Shown here: piece after piece, positions 43,601-50,846 of the stretch
Position numbering within the stretch: position 1 is the first letter of the stretch
How the letters are laid out: each line of letters opens with the position of its first letter
NCBI RefSeq assembly: GCF_002278075.1
Contig: NZ_CP022990.1
Location: forward strand, 2,790,001 to 2,854,000
Direction of reading: 5' to 3'
Length of the DNA stretch: 64,000 nucleotides
Source: Paraburkholderia aromaticivorans
GTDB lineage: Bacteria > Pseudomonadota > Gammaproteobacteria > Burkholderiales > Burkholderiaceae
Notes under the pieces: model-generated
What the model saw: only the letters and a program-made list of their open reading frames with translations
Databases searched by the model: none
Told to the model about the DNA's origin: nothing
Made by a program: the position numbers and the translations under genes

Positions 43601-44410
43601 AACAACGTCGGCAGTGCGATCACCAACCTGGATGGCCGCGTCACGCAGAACAGCAGCGATATCGCCGGCTTGCAAACCACCATCGGCAATCTCAACGGGG
43701 CGGTCGCGAATGCGGTGCAGTACGACGGTTCGGCGCACGACAGGATCACGCTCGGCGGCACGGCGGCCAATGCGCCGAAGGTGCGATTGACCAACCTGAA
43801 GGACGCCAATCTGTCGGCCACCAGCACCGACGCGGTGACCGGGGCGCAACTGTGGAATACCAATCAGGATGTGAGCACGCTGAACCAGTTGGTTCAGACA
43901 GTCCGGAACAATCAGACCACTGGCACGCCGTACGTCTCCGTGAACAGTTCGGGCAATGCGGCGCAGGCGATCGGCAATGGCTCCGTGGCGATCGGCGGCG
44001 GCGCCACGGCGTCCGCGCCGAATTCGGTGGCGATCGGCGAGGGTTCGGTGGCGGATGTGACGAACACGGTTTCCGTGGGGTCGTCCGGCAGCGAGCGCCG
44101 CATCACCAACGTCGCGCCGGGCCAGGCACCCACGGATGCGGTGAACATGCAGCAGTTCCAGGGCGGCTTGAGCGACATGGCGCGCAATGCGTACTCCGGA
44201 ACCGCGTCGGCGTTGGCGTTGACCTCGATCCCTGAAGTCGACGCCAGCAAGAACCTCGCAATCGGCGTCGGGACGGCTGGGTACAAGGGCTATCAGGCGG
44301 TGGCGGTGGGACTGTCGGCGCGAGTCACGCAGAGTTTGAAAGTCAAGCTCGGCGCGGGCATCAGTTCGGCCACCACGGCGGTCACGGCCGGTGCGGCGTA
44401 TCAGTGGTAG
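40691..44410 (+). CDS. Trimeric autotransporter adhesin (YadA/BpaA-like)
   Basis: 1239 residues. It starts with an extended signal peptide region (MLNKSYKTVWNTTTRTYAAA) and a cleavage site near PAAAGE. Head repeats of the YadA type run about 150-300 (ALAVGSASIAGS, VAIGYNAF, SVALGADSIADR). Alternating neck and stalk modules follow, with recurring DAVTGAQLY and YxVGG...VGSAL blocks. It ends in a C-terminal beta-barrel anchor finishing GAAYQW. It forms a homotrimer on the outer membrane and mediates adhesion. A 990-base internal duplication and a 42-bp coiled-coil repeat are present. Confidence 0.93.
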   Translation: MLNKSYKTVWNTTTRTYAAASEVAKSRGAKGVSACGSLVAASAGLLSALAFSQPAAAGECASQEQDCLSIAQAPVAGLALPATTGDAMKPADVAAAINNASVFTGNPAVDTTPPSIVGSNRSDLLGAGVTTPVTDYIAVSPNVVQGTRTSASSDLNAMAIGPTAAATGFNALAVGSASIAGSDASTAVGSAAGVASVNSTAVGAAAIVGALSNNSVAVGYNSRAGAMNTIALGSFASAVSSGSVAIGYNAFINPSATGSLVIGSNASASGKGSVALGADSIADRVNVVSVGSLAQGRQIAYVAAGTRPTDAANVGQLSGVAEALGGGALIDPNGAVVAPAYTIGGATYHDVGAALAAVVAGGAAGSADALRYDTPAHDVATLGNKVTPVKLTNVAAGNLSAASSDAVTGAQLYGTNQAVAQNTTDITNISSNINNISNGKAGLLQQDALTRDLTVAKGTDGKHVDFTGLTGSRELVGVAAGTAAGSAVNLAQLSPVVTALGGGATVNANGSVAGPTYHVQAGTQTTVGSALSSLDTGLSSLQSQISGGTVGLVTQNAASHDILIGGATTGTRINVTGTGGNRVIAGVAAGAIGAASSEAVTGAQLYANAASAAALGGGSSVNPDGSLKRPAYSVGGSTYSDVGSALAAAVTTSVRAGADSVQYDSTSHDIITLGNGAAPVRLTNVRAANLEAGSSDAVNGAQLFATNQAVAQNTGSITNLDQRVTDNTTNISRLDQRVTDNTTNISHLDQRTTTIEGDVSNITNQITNGEIGLVQQDQASRNLTVAKGTDGARVDFTGTGGARELTGIAAGTTNASAVNLGQFRPMVAALGGGAQINADGSLTGPSYHVQGGTQTTVGDALGSLDNGLTTLQQNMESGGIGMVTQDPATRVIKVGATTDGNLINMAGTAGNRVVTGVARGTVSSASNDAVNGSQLYAQAAGTAVALGGGASVNADGSVSAPSYRVGGTVVNNVGSAITNLDGRVTQNSSDIAGLQTTIGNLNGAVANAVQYDGSAHDRITLGGTAANAPKVRLTNLKDANLSATSTDAVTGAQLWNTNQDVSTLNQLVQTVRNNQTTGTPYVSVNSSGNAAQAIGNGSVAIGGGATASAPNSVAIGEGSVADVTNTVSVGSSGSERRITNVAPGQAPTDAVNMQQFQGGLSDMARNAYSGTASALALTSIPEVDASKNLAIGVGTAGYKGYQAVAVGLSARVTQSLKVKLGAGISSATTAVTAGAAYQW
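42848..42931 (+). repeat. 42-bp (14-residue) tandem repeat in the adhesin stalk
   Basis: Two complete units encode LDQRVTDNTTNISR and LDQRVTDNTTNISH, and a diverged third begins at 42932 (LDQRTTTIEG). The 14-residue length equals two heptads, as in left-handed coiled-coil stalks. Such repeats can change number by slippage and so alter fibre length. Confidence 0.8.
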
Positions 44411-44476
44411 CGGGAAGGGGAAGGTCGGCGCGTGTGAGATGCGCCGGCAGACAGGCGGCGAGTCACGCTCGCTGCG

Positions 44477-44505
44477 GGCGCCCCGCGGTGTGAACGCGGG
44501 GTGCC
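44477..44505. terminator. Hairpin between adhesin and MFS small-subunit genes
   Basis: GGCGCCCCGCG (44477-44487) pairs with CGCGGGGTGCC (44495-44505) with one G-T pair around a 7-base loop. It lies between two convergent genes and can end both transcripts. Confidence 0.65.
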
Positions 44506-44514
44506 GAACGGCAG

Positions 44515-44643
44515 TTACCGGAACAGCTTCATTGCCTGCGAGAGCGTGTTGACCACGCCCCACGCCAGCGGCAGCATCACATACAGCCAGAAGACGGCGA
44601 GCTTGACCTTGCTCGTTTGATTCGCTGTTTGTACGGTCGACAT
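44515..44643 (-). CDS. MFS transporter small subunit, 42 residues
   Basis: A 43-codon frame 10 bases after the stop of the OFA transporter, with a clear ribosome site (AGGAGATTTCC) before the ATG. The product starts MSTVQTANQTSKVKLAVFWL and contains a single membrane helix (KVKLAVFWLYVMLPLAWGVV). It matches the small single-helix proteins encoded next to oxalate/formate MFS antiporters. It is too short for ordinary gene callers. Co-translation with the transporter suggests a physical subunit. Confidence 0.8.
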   Translation of the reverse strand: MSTVQTANQTSKVKLAVFWLYVMLPLAWGVVNTLSQAMKLFR

Positions 44644-44653
44644 GGAAATCTCC

Positions 44654-46057
44654 TTAGGCGCCTTTGGCGAGTTGAGCGTCGGTCATGTGGTGCTTGTCGT
44701 CCACACGCTTGATCAGCAGGTTGCAGACGAAGCCGACTACCAGCAGCACGGCCATGATATGAACCGTCATCGTGTAGGCGTCCGCCTTGGCGACGCCATG
44801 CTCGACTTCATAGGCGCGAATGTAGTTGACCAGCACCGGACCGGCGACACCCGCCGCGGCCCACGCCGTCAGCAACCGGCCGTGAATGCCGCCGACGAAC
44901 GCCGTGCCGAACATGTCGGCGAGATACGCCGGCACGGTGGCGAAGCCGCCGCCGTACATCGTCAGGATCACGCAGTAGGCGAGCACGAACAGGGCGATCT
45001 GACCGGATGCCGCGAAACCCGGCACGAGGTAGTACAACACCGCGCCGAGCGCGAAGAAGATGAAGTAGGTGTTCTTGCGGCCGATCCAGTCCGATGCCGA
45101 CGCCCATACGAAACGGCCGCCCATGTTGAAAAGCGACAGGAGACCCACGAAACCGGCTGCGGCCGCAGCCGTCACCGTGTTTTTGAAGCTCTCCTGAATC
45201 ATCACCGAGGCCTGGCCGAGAATGCCGATACCCGCCGTCACGTTCAGGAACAGCACGAGCCAGATCAGATAGAACTGCGGCGTCTTCAGTGCCTGGTCGA
45301 TATGCACATGGTTACGCGAGATCATCTTGTTTTGACTCGTCGCGGCCGGCGTCCAGCCGGCCGGCTTCCAGTCCGCCGGCGGCACGCGGATCGCGAGTGC
45401 GCCGATCGTCATCGAGATGAAGTACGCAATGCCGAGCACCACGAAGGTTTCGGCCACGCCGATGCTAGTGGCGCTGCGGAAGTGGTTCATCAATGCCACC
45501 GACAACGGCGCGGCGATCATCGCGCCGCCGCCGAAGCCCATGATCGCCATGCCGGTCGCCATGCCGCGGCGGTCCGGGAACCAGCGGATCAGCGTGGACA
45601 CCGGCGACACGTAACCGAGGCCCAGCCCGATGCCTCCGATCACGCCATAACCAAGATAGAGCAGGACGATCTGATGCAGATACACGCCGAGCGCGGAGAC
45701 CAGGAAGCCGCCGCCGAAGCAGCACGCGGCTGTAAACATCGTGCGGCGTGGACCGACGCGTTCGAGCCACTTGCCGGCAAAGGCCGCCGACAAACCGAGG
45801 AACACGATCGCCAGCGAAAAGATCCAGCCGAGCGAAGTCAGCGACCAGTCATCCGCGCTGGATTGCGTGATGCCAATGACTTTGGTCAGCGGGCCGTTGA
45901 ACACGGAAAAGGCGTACGCCTGGCCGATACAGAGATGGACGGCGAGGGCCGCGGGCGGGACCATCCAGCGCGAAAACCCGGGCTTCGCAACGGTGGCCTG
46001 TTTGGAAAAGAAGGGGGCGGAGCCTGAATTGCCGCTCGGCTCGGTGATGCTGCTCAT
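44654..46057 (-). CDS. OFA-family MFS transporter (oxalate:formate antiporter-like)
   Basis: 467 residues with twelve membrane helices. OFA features are present: GQAYAFSVFNGPL in the first helix, GLGYVSPVSTLIRWFPDRRG between the halves and WASASDWIGRKNTYF. The family exchanges oxalate for formate across the inner membrane. It is followed by its small subunit and preceded on the same strand by an MHS transporter. The frc gene 3.5 kb away supports oxalate as substrate, though related proteins carry other carboxylates. Confidence 0.88.
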   Translation of the reverse strand: MSSITEPSGNSGSAPFFSKQATVAKPGFSRWMVPPAALAVHLCIGQAYAFSVFNGPLTKVIGITQSSADDWSLTSLGWIFSLAIVFLGLSAAFAGKWLERVGPRRTMFTAACCFGGGFLVSALGVYLHQIVLLYLGYGVIGGIGLGLGYVSPVSTLIRWFPDRRGMATGMAIMGFGGGAMIAAPLSVALMNHFRSATSIGVAETFVVLGIAYFISMTIGALAIRVPPADWKPAGWTPAATSQNKMISRNHVHIDQALKTPQFYLIWLVLFLNVTAGIGILGQASVMIQESFKNTVTAAAAAGFVGLLSLFNMGGRFVWASASDWIGRKNTYFIFFALGAVLYYLVPGFAASGQIALFVLAYCVILTMYGGGFATVPAYLADMFGTAFVGGIHGRLLTAWAAAGVAGPVLVNYIRAYEVEHGVAKADAYTMTVHIMAVLLVVGFVCNLLIKRVDDKHHMTDAQLAKGA

Positions 46058-46409
46058 GGTCGGTCTCCGGGTGACGAATTAGTTGTTATCGGCGCTTCAT
46101 ACACAATGCTTTAGGCGTCTCGGCGCAAAATCCGGGATTTCGGCTACGTCAATATATGTATTCGAACTGCATATGAGATTCGGAAATCCGGGACTAAGGC
46201 CGCATCGTCGAACGATAGGGGGCGATCATGGGCTTTGCAATATGAGATGCAAAGACATAAGGTGTTTGCCTGGTGAAACACGACCGTAATCTGTCGAATC
46301 GCGGCACTGCGGCGCAAACGGCCGGAACAAGCTACCGAATACCCGAAACGAAACGGGCCGGCGGTGGCATCTTTCGCCACGCCGGCCCGCTTGGGCACTG
46401 TTCACTCAT
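46058..46409 (-). other. 352-bp intergenic region upstream of the OFA transporter
   Basis: No gene. It holds the palindrome AAATCC-G-GGATTT (46128-46140) and a second AAATCCGGGA (46184-46193), 56 bases apart, which are candidate operator sites for the OFA gene, and the terminator of the MHS gene at 46354-46389. Confidence 0.5.
46354..46389 (-). terminator. Terminator of the MHS transporter gene
   Basis: On the minus strand the arms CGGGCCGGC-GTGGC (46389-46376) and GCCACCGCCGGCCCG (46368-46354) pair with one bulge around a 7-base loop, followed by TTTCGTTT. It lies about 20 bases after the MHS stop. Confidence 0.75.
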
Positions 46410-47729
46410 TCAGGCGAGATTGCGCCCGGTTTTCATTTTGGCCGCCACGAGCACCGAGATCAGACAGCCGATGGCCAGATAAGCGGCCACCGGGTGCCAC
46501 GAGCCGCCGGCGAAATTGACCAGCGCGACCGCGATGAACGGCGTGAAGCCGCCGCCCACCACGCTCGCCACCTGATAGCCTACGCCCGCGCCGCTGTACC
46601 GATACGCGGTGCCGAATAGCTCGGTGAACATGGGCTGCTGCACGCTCACCACCATGTCGTGCGCGATGTTGGCGAGCATGACGGCGAACACCACGATCCA
46701 TAACGTCGAGCGCGCTTCGAGCGCGAGAAAGAACGGCACCGCGCTCACCATGCCGACCAGCGCGCCGGCGATATATACGCGGCGGCGGCCGAAACGGTCC
46801 GCCAGCGCCGCGAAGCACGGGATCGTCACGCAGCTCAGCGCGCCGACCAACAGACCGATGGTCAGGAAGAACTCGCGCGGCATGTGCAGATTGGCGGTCG
46901 AGTAGTTCAGTGCGAAGGCGGTGACGATGTACATCGTGAACAACTCGGCAAGCCGCAACGCGATGATCAGCAGGAACGCCTTCGGATGCCGCAGCAAGGC
47001 CTCGACGATCGGCAGACGCACGCTGCGTTCGCCGCGCTTGCCGACCTTCTCGACGAACTCCTTCGACTCTTCCATGCTCGAGCGGATCCACAGCGCGATC
47101 AGCACCAGCACCACGCTGAACAGGAAGGGCAGGCGCCAGCCCCAGCTCAGGAACGAGGCGTTGTCCATCGAACGGCTGATCAGCGCGACCAGTCCGGTCG
47201 AGAGGACGAGGCCCACGCCGTAGCCCACCTGCACGCCGCTGCTATAGAACGCTTTCTTCTTCTCCGGTGCGCTTTCGACCGCCATCAACGCCGCGCCGCC
47301 CCATTCGCCGCCGACCGCGAAGCCCTGGATGGCGCGCAATGTCACGAGGAGCACTGGCGCTAGCCAGCCGATCGCGGCGAACGACGGCAGCAGGCCGATC
47401 GCGGCGGTGGAGAGGCCCATCATCATGACCGTGAGCACCAGCATGCGCTTGCGACCGAGCCGGTCGCCGAAGTGCCCGAACACGAAACCGCCGAGCGGAC
47501 GGAACAGAAACCCGACGCCGAAGGTGGCGAACGCGGCGAGCGTGCCCATCGCCGGGCTGACCTTGGGGAAGAACTCGGCGTTGAAAACGAGCGCGGCGAC
47601 GATGCCGTACAGCAGAAAGTCGTACCAGTCGACTACGGCGCCGACGAAGCTGCCGAGTGCCGCTTTGCGGGCCTGACTGCGCGCGTGGCGGCTGTCGGCC
47701 ATGGCGGCCGTCGGGATGGTGGTGCTCAT
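46410..47729 (-). CDS. MHS-family MFS transporter (metabolite:H+ symporter)
   Basis: 439 residues from ATG 47729 (MSTTIPTAAMADSRHARSQA); the longer frame is noise. Family marks are GSFVGAVVDWYDFLLYG, FGHFGDRLGRKRMLV and RAIQGFAVGGEWGGAALMAVE. MHS proteins import carboxylates such as shikimate, citrate or small dicarboxylates with protons. It is divergent from the small ORF and gntR, with a putative GntR operator between, so it probably belongs to the same regulon. Confidence 0.9.
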   Translation of the reverse strand: MSTTIPTAAMADSRHARSQARKAALGSFVGAVVDWYDFLLYGIVAALVFNAEFFPKVSPAMGTLAAFATFGVGFLFRPLGGFVFGHFGDRLGRKRMLVLTVMMMGLSTAAIGLLPSFAAIGWLAPVLLVTLRAIQGFAVGGEWGGAALMAVESAPEKKKAFYSSGVQVGYGVGLVLSTGLVALISRSMDNASFLSWGWRLPFLFSVVLVLIALWIRSSMEESKEFVEKVGKRGERSVRLPIVEALLRHPKAFLLIIALRLAELFTMYIVTAFALNYSTANLHMPREFFLTIGLLVGALSCVTIPCFAALADRFGRRRVYIAGALVGMVSAVPFFLALEARSTLWIVVFAVMLANIAHDMVVSVQQPMFTELFGTAYRYSGAGVGYQVASVVGGGFTPFIAVALVNFAGGSWHPVAAYLAIGCLISVLVAAKMKTGRNLA

Positions 47730-48003
47730 CAGTGTCTCCTTGAACTCGCTGGCTGCTGGTGTCGCTTGCAGGGAAGGGCGCGTGGCCGCTCGCGATCGGT
47801 TGCAGAATGTCCCGAAGATTAATGACGCAGGCCTGATTCCACAATCCGCATTCGATCGATATTGCGCGATCATCGGACGCACGTGAGCGCATAGCGCGCG
47901 TTTTGCGTGTTTACACGGGGTGCGGCGCGTTCCGGTGCGGCGGCTAACCCGCTTCGAGCAGCCCGTGCTACCTTGAAGGCTCAATCTCGAAAACAACAGT
48001 TGC

Positions 48004-48019
48004 TGATATACTACATACC
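48004..48019. promoter_or_regulatory. Putative GntR operator, copy 1
   Basis: TGATATACTACATACC differs at two positions from TGATATATCACATACC found near frc. It is between the MHS gene and gntR and contains TATACT, a near-perfect -10 hexamer. This fits autoregulation of gntR and control of the MHS gene. Confidence 0.65.
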
Positions 48020-48048
48020 GAATATTGATTTTTGCGGCATTGCAGCAT

Positions 48049-48077
48049 ATGATTGAGTCATTCGTTCACTCAATCAT
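48049..48077 (+). promoter_or_regulatory. 10-bp inverted repeat beside the small ORF's ribosome site
   Basis: ATGATTGAGT (48049-48058) and ACTCAATCAT (48068-48077) are perfect complements around a 9-base loop. The stem ends two bases before the GGAG ribosome site (48080-48083) of the 73-residue ORF. It could control translation or bind a regulator. Confidence 0.5.
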
Positions 48078-48089
48078 TCGGAGTTACAA

Positions 48090-48311
48090 ATGGAAGTTGT
48101 TCCTCTCTTGCTGCTGGCCGTCGCTTTCGTGGGTTTGGGCTCTGCCGCCACGGTGCTGTTGACCCGCTGGATTCCGCATCCGGTTGCGCAACTTGCAGCG
48201 CAACATGGCCGCTTCGTGGGGTTGGGCGAGCAACGCGGCGCAGCATGGCCGGCACCGTACCGTGTGCATGTTCAACAAGAGGCGATGAATGTCGTCAGAA
48301 CTTCAAACTGA
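48090..48311 (+). CDS. 73-residue small membrane protein upstream of gntR
   Basis: An ATG with GGAG seven bases upstream opens a frame whose N-terminus is one membrane helix (MEVVPLLLLAVAFVGLGSAA), followed by a short basic/polar tail. It overlaps the gntR start by 23 bases, suggesting co-expression. No family is recognised. The good ribosome site and helix support it, but the tail composition is less convincing. Confidence 0.5.
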   Translation: MEVVPLLLLAVAFVGLGSAATVLLTRWIPHPVAQLAAQHGRFVGLGEQRGAAWPAPYRVHVQQEAMNVVRTSN

Positions 48312-49008
48312 AGCAGTGGCTACACCTTTGACGTTGTCATTGCAGCCGATCGGCGCGAGCGCGAGCTTGCGCGATCAGGCCTATGCCATGCTCCGCCAGG
48401 CCATCGCCGACGCGGACATCTATCAGAGCCGCGAGGAAATCCGGCTCGACGAGCGCGTGCTGAGCGAATCGCTCGGCGTTAGCCGCACGCCGGTGCGCGA
48501 GGCGATGACGCTGCTCGAGCAGGAAGGCTTTCTGCGCATGGTGCCGCGGCGCGGCATTTATATCGTGCGCAAGAGCAAGCGCGAAATCGTCGAAATGATC
48601 CAGATGTGGGCCGCGCTAGAAAGCATGGCGGCGCGTTTAGCTACGCTGCACGCCACGGACGAGGAAATTGCCCGGCTGCGCCACATGTTCGACAACTTCC
48701 GCGACGCCACGCCGGCCGAGCACATCGCTGAGTATTCGGACGCCAACATCGCGTTTCACCAGGCGATCGTCGAGTTGTCCAAGTCGCAGATCATTCTCGA
48801 CACGATCAAGAACATCTTCATCCACGTCCGGGCGATCCGCCGTATGACCATTTCGCAGAGCGACCGGGCTTCGCGCTCGATCGTCGATCATCTACGCATT
48901 ATCGAGGCGCTGGAGCAGCGGGATACCGAACTCGCCGAGCGACTTACGCGTCAGCATTCGCTGGATCTCGCCGCGTTTGTCGAGGCGAATTGCGATTTTC
49001 TGGACTAA
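48289..49008 (+). CDS. GntR-family (FadR/FCD subfamily) transcriptional regulator
   Basis: 239 residues. The winged helix includes LDERVLSESLGVSRTPVREAMTLLEQEGF; the C-terminal FCD domain has the metal/ligand histidines in NIAFHQAIVELS and IVDHLRIIEALEQRD. FCD regulators sense organic acids or CoA esters. Its place between the transporters and frc, and the three repeated 16-bp sites, make it the likely regulator of the oxalate module. A strong intrinsic terminator follows. Confidence 0.92.
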   Translation: MSSELQTEAVATPLTLSLQPIGASASLRDQAYAMLRQAIADADIYQSREEIRLDERVLSESLGVSRTPVREAMTLLEQEGFLRMVPRRGIYIVRKSKREIVEMIQMWAALESMAARLATLHATDEEIARLRHMFDNFRDATPAEHIAEYSDANIAFHQAIVELSKSQIILDTIKNIFIHVRAIRRMTISQSDRASRSIVDHLRIIEALEQRDTELAERLTRQHSLDLAAFVEANCDFLD

Positions 49009-49050
49009 CAGCGGCTTCGCAGTGGTCTGAGTGGCGAACTGGATAGGAAG

Positions 49051-49081
49051 GGCCCGCGGTGGACACACCGCGGGCCTTTTT
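49051..49081 (+). terminator. Intrinsic terminator of gntR
   Basis: GGCCCGCGGTG (49051-49061) pairs perfectly with CACCGCGGGCC (49066-49076) around GACA and is followed by TTTTTG. This is a textbook rho-independent terminator 42 bases after the gntR stop. Confidence 0.9.
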
Positions 49082-49135
49082 GTTTCCAGCGAGCCGGGCT
49101 GGCGCGTGCCAGGCGAGGTGCGGGATAAACCTCGC

Positions 49136-49170
49136 TTGACGGTCTTAGAAATATGGTATGTGATATATCA
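49136..49170 (+). promoter_or_regulatory. Promoter-like -35 with overlapping GntR operator copy 2
   Basis: TTGACG (49136-49141) is a good -35. The GntR-type site GGTATGTGATATATCA (49155-49170) lies where the -10 is expected. It is the reverse complement of copy 3. A repressor bound here would block RNA polymerase. Confidence 0.6.
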
Positions 49171-49318
49171 AACGTGCCAAGCGGAGCCAAGACCTCAGTG
49201 TTTTCCCTCGACCCGCCTTCACCGGTTCGCTGTTTCTCGTCGTAACACTCAAGCTGAGTAAGCCTAAGGAGGCGAAATCTCATCCAAGCGGCATCTGGAA
49301 TTCAAGCTTGATCGAAAC

Positions 49319-49334
49319 TGATATATCACATACC
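49319..49334. promoter_or_regulatory. Putative GntR operator, copy 3
   Basis: TGATATATCACATACC, identical to the complement of copy 2 over all 16 bases. It contains the palindrome TGATATATCA and continues as CACATACCGTATGTG, itself palindromic around the central C. It lies 30 bases before the ATG of the 61-residue ORF. Confidence 0.7.
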
Positions 49335-49364
49335 GTATGTGTCGAAGCCGACCAGGAGACGACT

Positions 49365-49550
49365 ATGTCCGCAGTTGTTTCGCCCCTGACTTCAGCGATG
49401 GGCAGCACACAGACCGAAGAGGTGCTCGAGCGGAAGACGCGCATCAACGGCGCGGGCTCGCTCGGCACGACCGCGTTCGATATGGGAACCGCCGATTTCG
49501 ACCCGCGCGAGCATGCGCCGGGGACTCCAAACCCAACCATGTGCAAATAA
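49365..49550 (+). CDS. 61-residue protein of unknown function before frc
   Basis: ATG 49365 follows an AGGAGA ribosome site (spacing about 6). The product is soluble, MSAVVSPLTSAMGSTQTEEV to PGTPNPTMCK, with GC-rich third codon positions like its neighbours. It ends 24 bases before frc and must be on the same transcript. It has no signal, helix or known motif. Family not recognised. Candidate accessory or regulatory small protein of the oxalate operon. Confidence 0.6.
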   Translation: MSAVVSPLTSAMGSTQTEEVLERKTRINGAGSLGTTAFDMGTADFDPREHAPGTPNPTMCK

Positions 49551-49574
49551 GACGCGCCCTTCAGGAGACAGGAC

Positions 49575-50822
49575 ATGAGCAAAGCACTCGACGGCGTGCG
49601 CATTCTCGACTTCACGCATGTGCAATCCGGACCCACCTGCACGCAGCTGCTCGCGTGGTTCGGGGCGGATGTGGTCAAAGTGGAGCGGGCAGGCGCGGGC
49701 GACATCACGCGTGAGCAATTGCGCGATATTCCCGATGTGGACAGCCTCTACTTCACGATGCTCAACCACAACAAGCGGTCGGTCACGATCGATACGAAGA
49801 ACCCCGAAGGCAAGCAGGTGCTCGAAGCGCTGATCCAGAAATGCGATGTGCTGGTGGAAAACTTCGCGCCGGGCGCGCTGGATCGCATGGGCTTCACCTG
49901 GGAGCGGATTCAGGAGTTGAATCCGCGCATGATCGTCGCTTCGGTGAAGGGCTTCGGCCCGGGGCCCTACGAGGATTGCAAGGTCTACGAGAATGTCGCG
50001 CAATGCGCGGGCGGCGCGGCCTCGACCACTGGTTTCGACGACGGCCCGCCGGTCGTGACGGGCGCGCAGATCGGCGACAGCGGCACCGGCTTGCATCTGG
50101 CGCTCGGCATTGTCACGGCGCTCTATCAGCGCACGCACACCGGACGCGGCCAGCGCGTGCTCGCCGCGATGCAGGACGGCGTGCTCAATCTGTGCCGCGT
50201 GAAGTTGCGCGACCAGCAGCGGCTCGAACGCACCGGCGTCATGAAAGAGTATCCGCAATATCCGAACGGAGAGTTCGGCGAAGCGGTGCCGCGCGCGGGC
50301 AACGCATCGGGCGGCGGTCAGCCGGGCTGGATCCTGAAGTGCAAAGGCTGGGAGACGGACCCCAATGCGTATATCTACTTCATCACGCAGGCGCCGGTAT
50401 GGGCGAAGATCTGCAATGTGATCGGCAAGGAAGAGTGGGCGACGGATCCCGATTACGCGACGCCCGCCGCGCGTCTGCCGCACCTGAAGGACATCTTCGC
50501 CGAGATCGAGCGCTGGACCATGACGAAGACCAAGTTCGAGGCCATGCAGATTCTCAACAAATACGACATTCCGTGCGGCCCGATTCTGTCGATGAAGGAA
50601 ATCGCCGAAGAACCGTCGCTGCGCAAAACCGGCACGATTGTCGAAGTGGATCATCCGACTCGGGGCAAATACCTGACGGTTGGCAATCCTATCAAACTGT
50701 CGGACAGTCCGACCGAGGTCACGCGTTCACCGCTGCTCGGCGAACATACCGACGAAGTCATGGCCGAACTCGGCTATTCGCCCGAACAGATCAGCGCGCT
50801 GCGCACTGCCGGCGCGATCTAG
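49575..50822 (+). CDS. frc: Formyl-CoA:oxalate CoA-transferase
   Basis: 415 residues, class III CoA-transferase. It follows the Oxalobacter enzyme closely from memory of its sequence: [42 protein letters not shown], and the catalytic Asp at 168 in GDSGTG (Asp169 in Oxalobacter). The glycine loop GGGQPGW closes the site. It makes oxalyl-CoA from oxalate and formyl-CoA in the cytoplasm. The usual partner, oxalyl-CoA decarboxylase (oxc), is not in the window. The ribosome site CAGGAGAC is good. Confidence 0.95.
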   Translation: MSKALDGVRILDFTHVQSGPTCTQLLAWFGADVVKVERAGAGDITREQLRDIPDVDSLYFTMLNHNKRSVTIDTKNPEGKQVLEALIQKCDVLVENFAPGALDRMGFTWERIQELNPRMIVASVKGFGPGPYEDCKVYENVAQCAGGAASTTGFDDGPPVVTGAQIGDSGTGLHLALGIVTALYQRTHTGRGQRVLAAMQDGVLNLCRVKLRDQQRLERTGVMKEYPQYPNGEFGEAVPRAGNASGGGQPGWILKCKGWETDPNAYIYFITQAPVWAKICNVIGKEEWATDPDYATPAARLPHLKDIFAEIERWTMTKTKFEAMQILNKYDIPCGPILSMKEIAEEPSLRKTGTIVEVDHPTRGKYLTVGNPIKLSDSPTEVTRSPLLGEHTDEVMAELGYSPEQISALRTAGAI

Positions 50823-50846
50823 GGCCAGGCGCACAAGGAGCGACGT

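Larger units (their letters stand above)
47730..48089. other. 360-bp divergent regulatory region
   Basis: It lies between the MHS gene (minus) and the small ORF and gntR (plus). It contains one putative GntR operator (48004-48019) and a perfect 10-bp inverted repeat (48049-48077) next to the ribosome site of the small ORF. No gene is seen. Confidence 0.55.
49009..49364 (+). other. 356-bp region between gntR and the 61-residue ORF
   Basis: No gene. In order it holds the gntR terminator (49051-49081), a promoter-like TTGACG with GntR site copy 2 (49136-49170), and GntR site copy 3 (49319-49334). It is the control region of the frc operon. Confidence 0.6.

Noticed and set aside
41642..44563. 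973-codon minus-strand frame opposite the autotransporter
   Set aside because: Shadow frame caused by repeats and codon bias; composition unlike a real protein.
49575..50822. General CaiB/BaiF-type CoA-transferase instead of frc
   Set aside because: The glycine loop, catalytic Asp context and near-continuous similarity to the Oxalobacter enzyme favour formyl-CoA:oxalate CoA-transferase.
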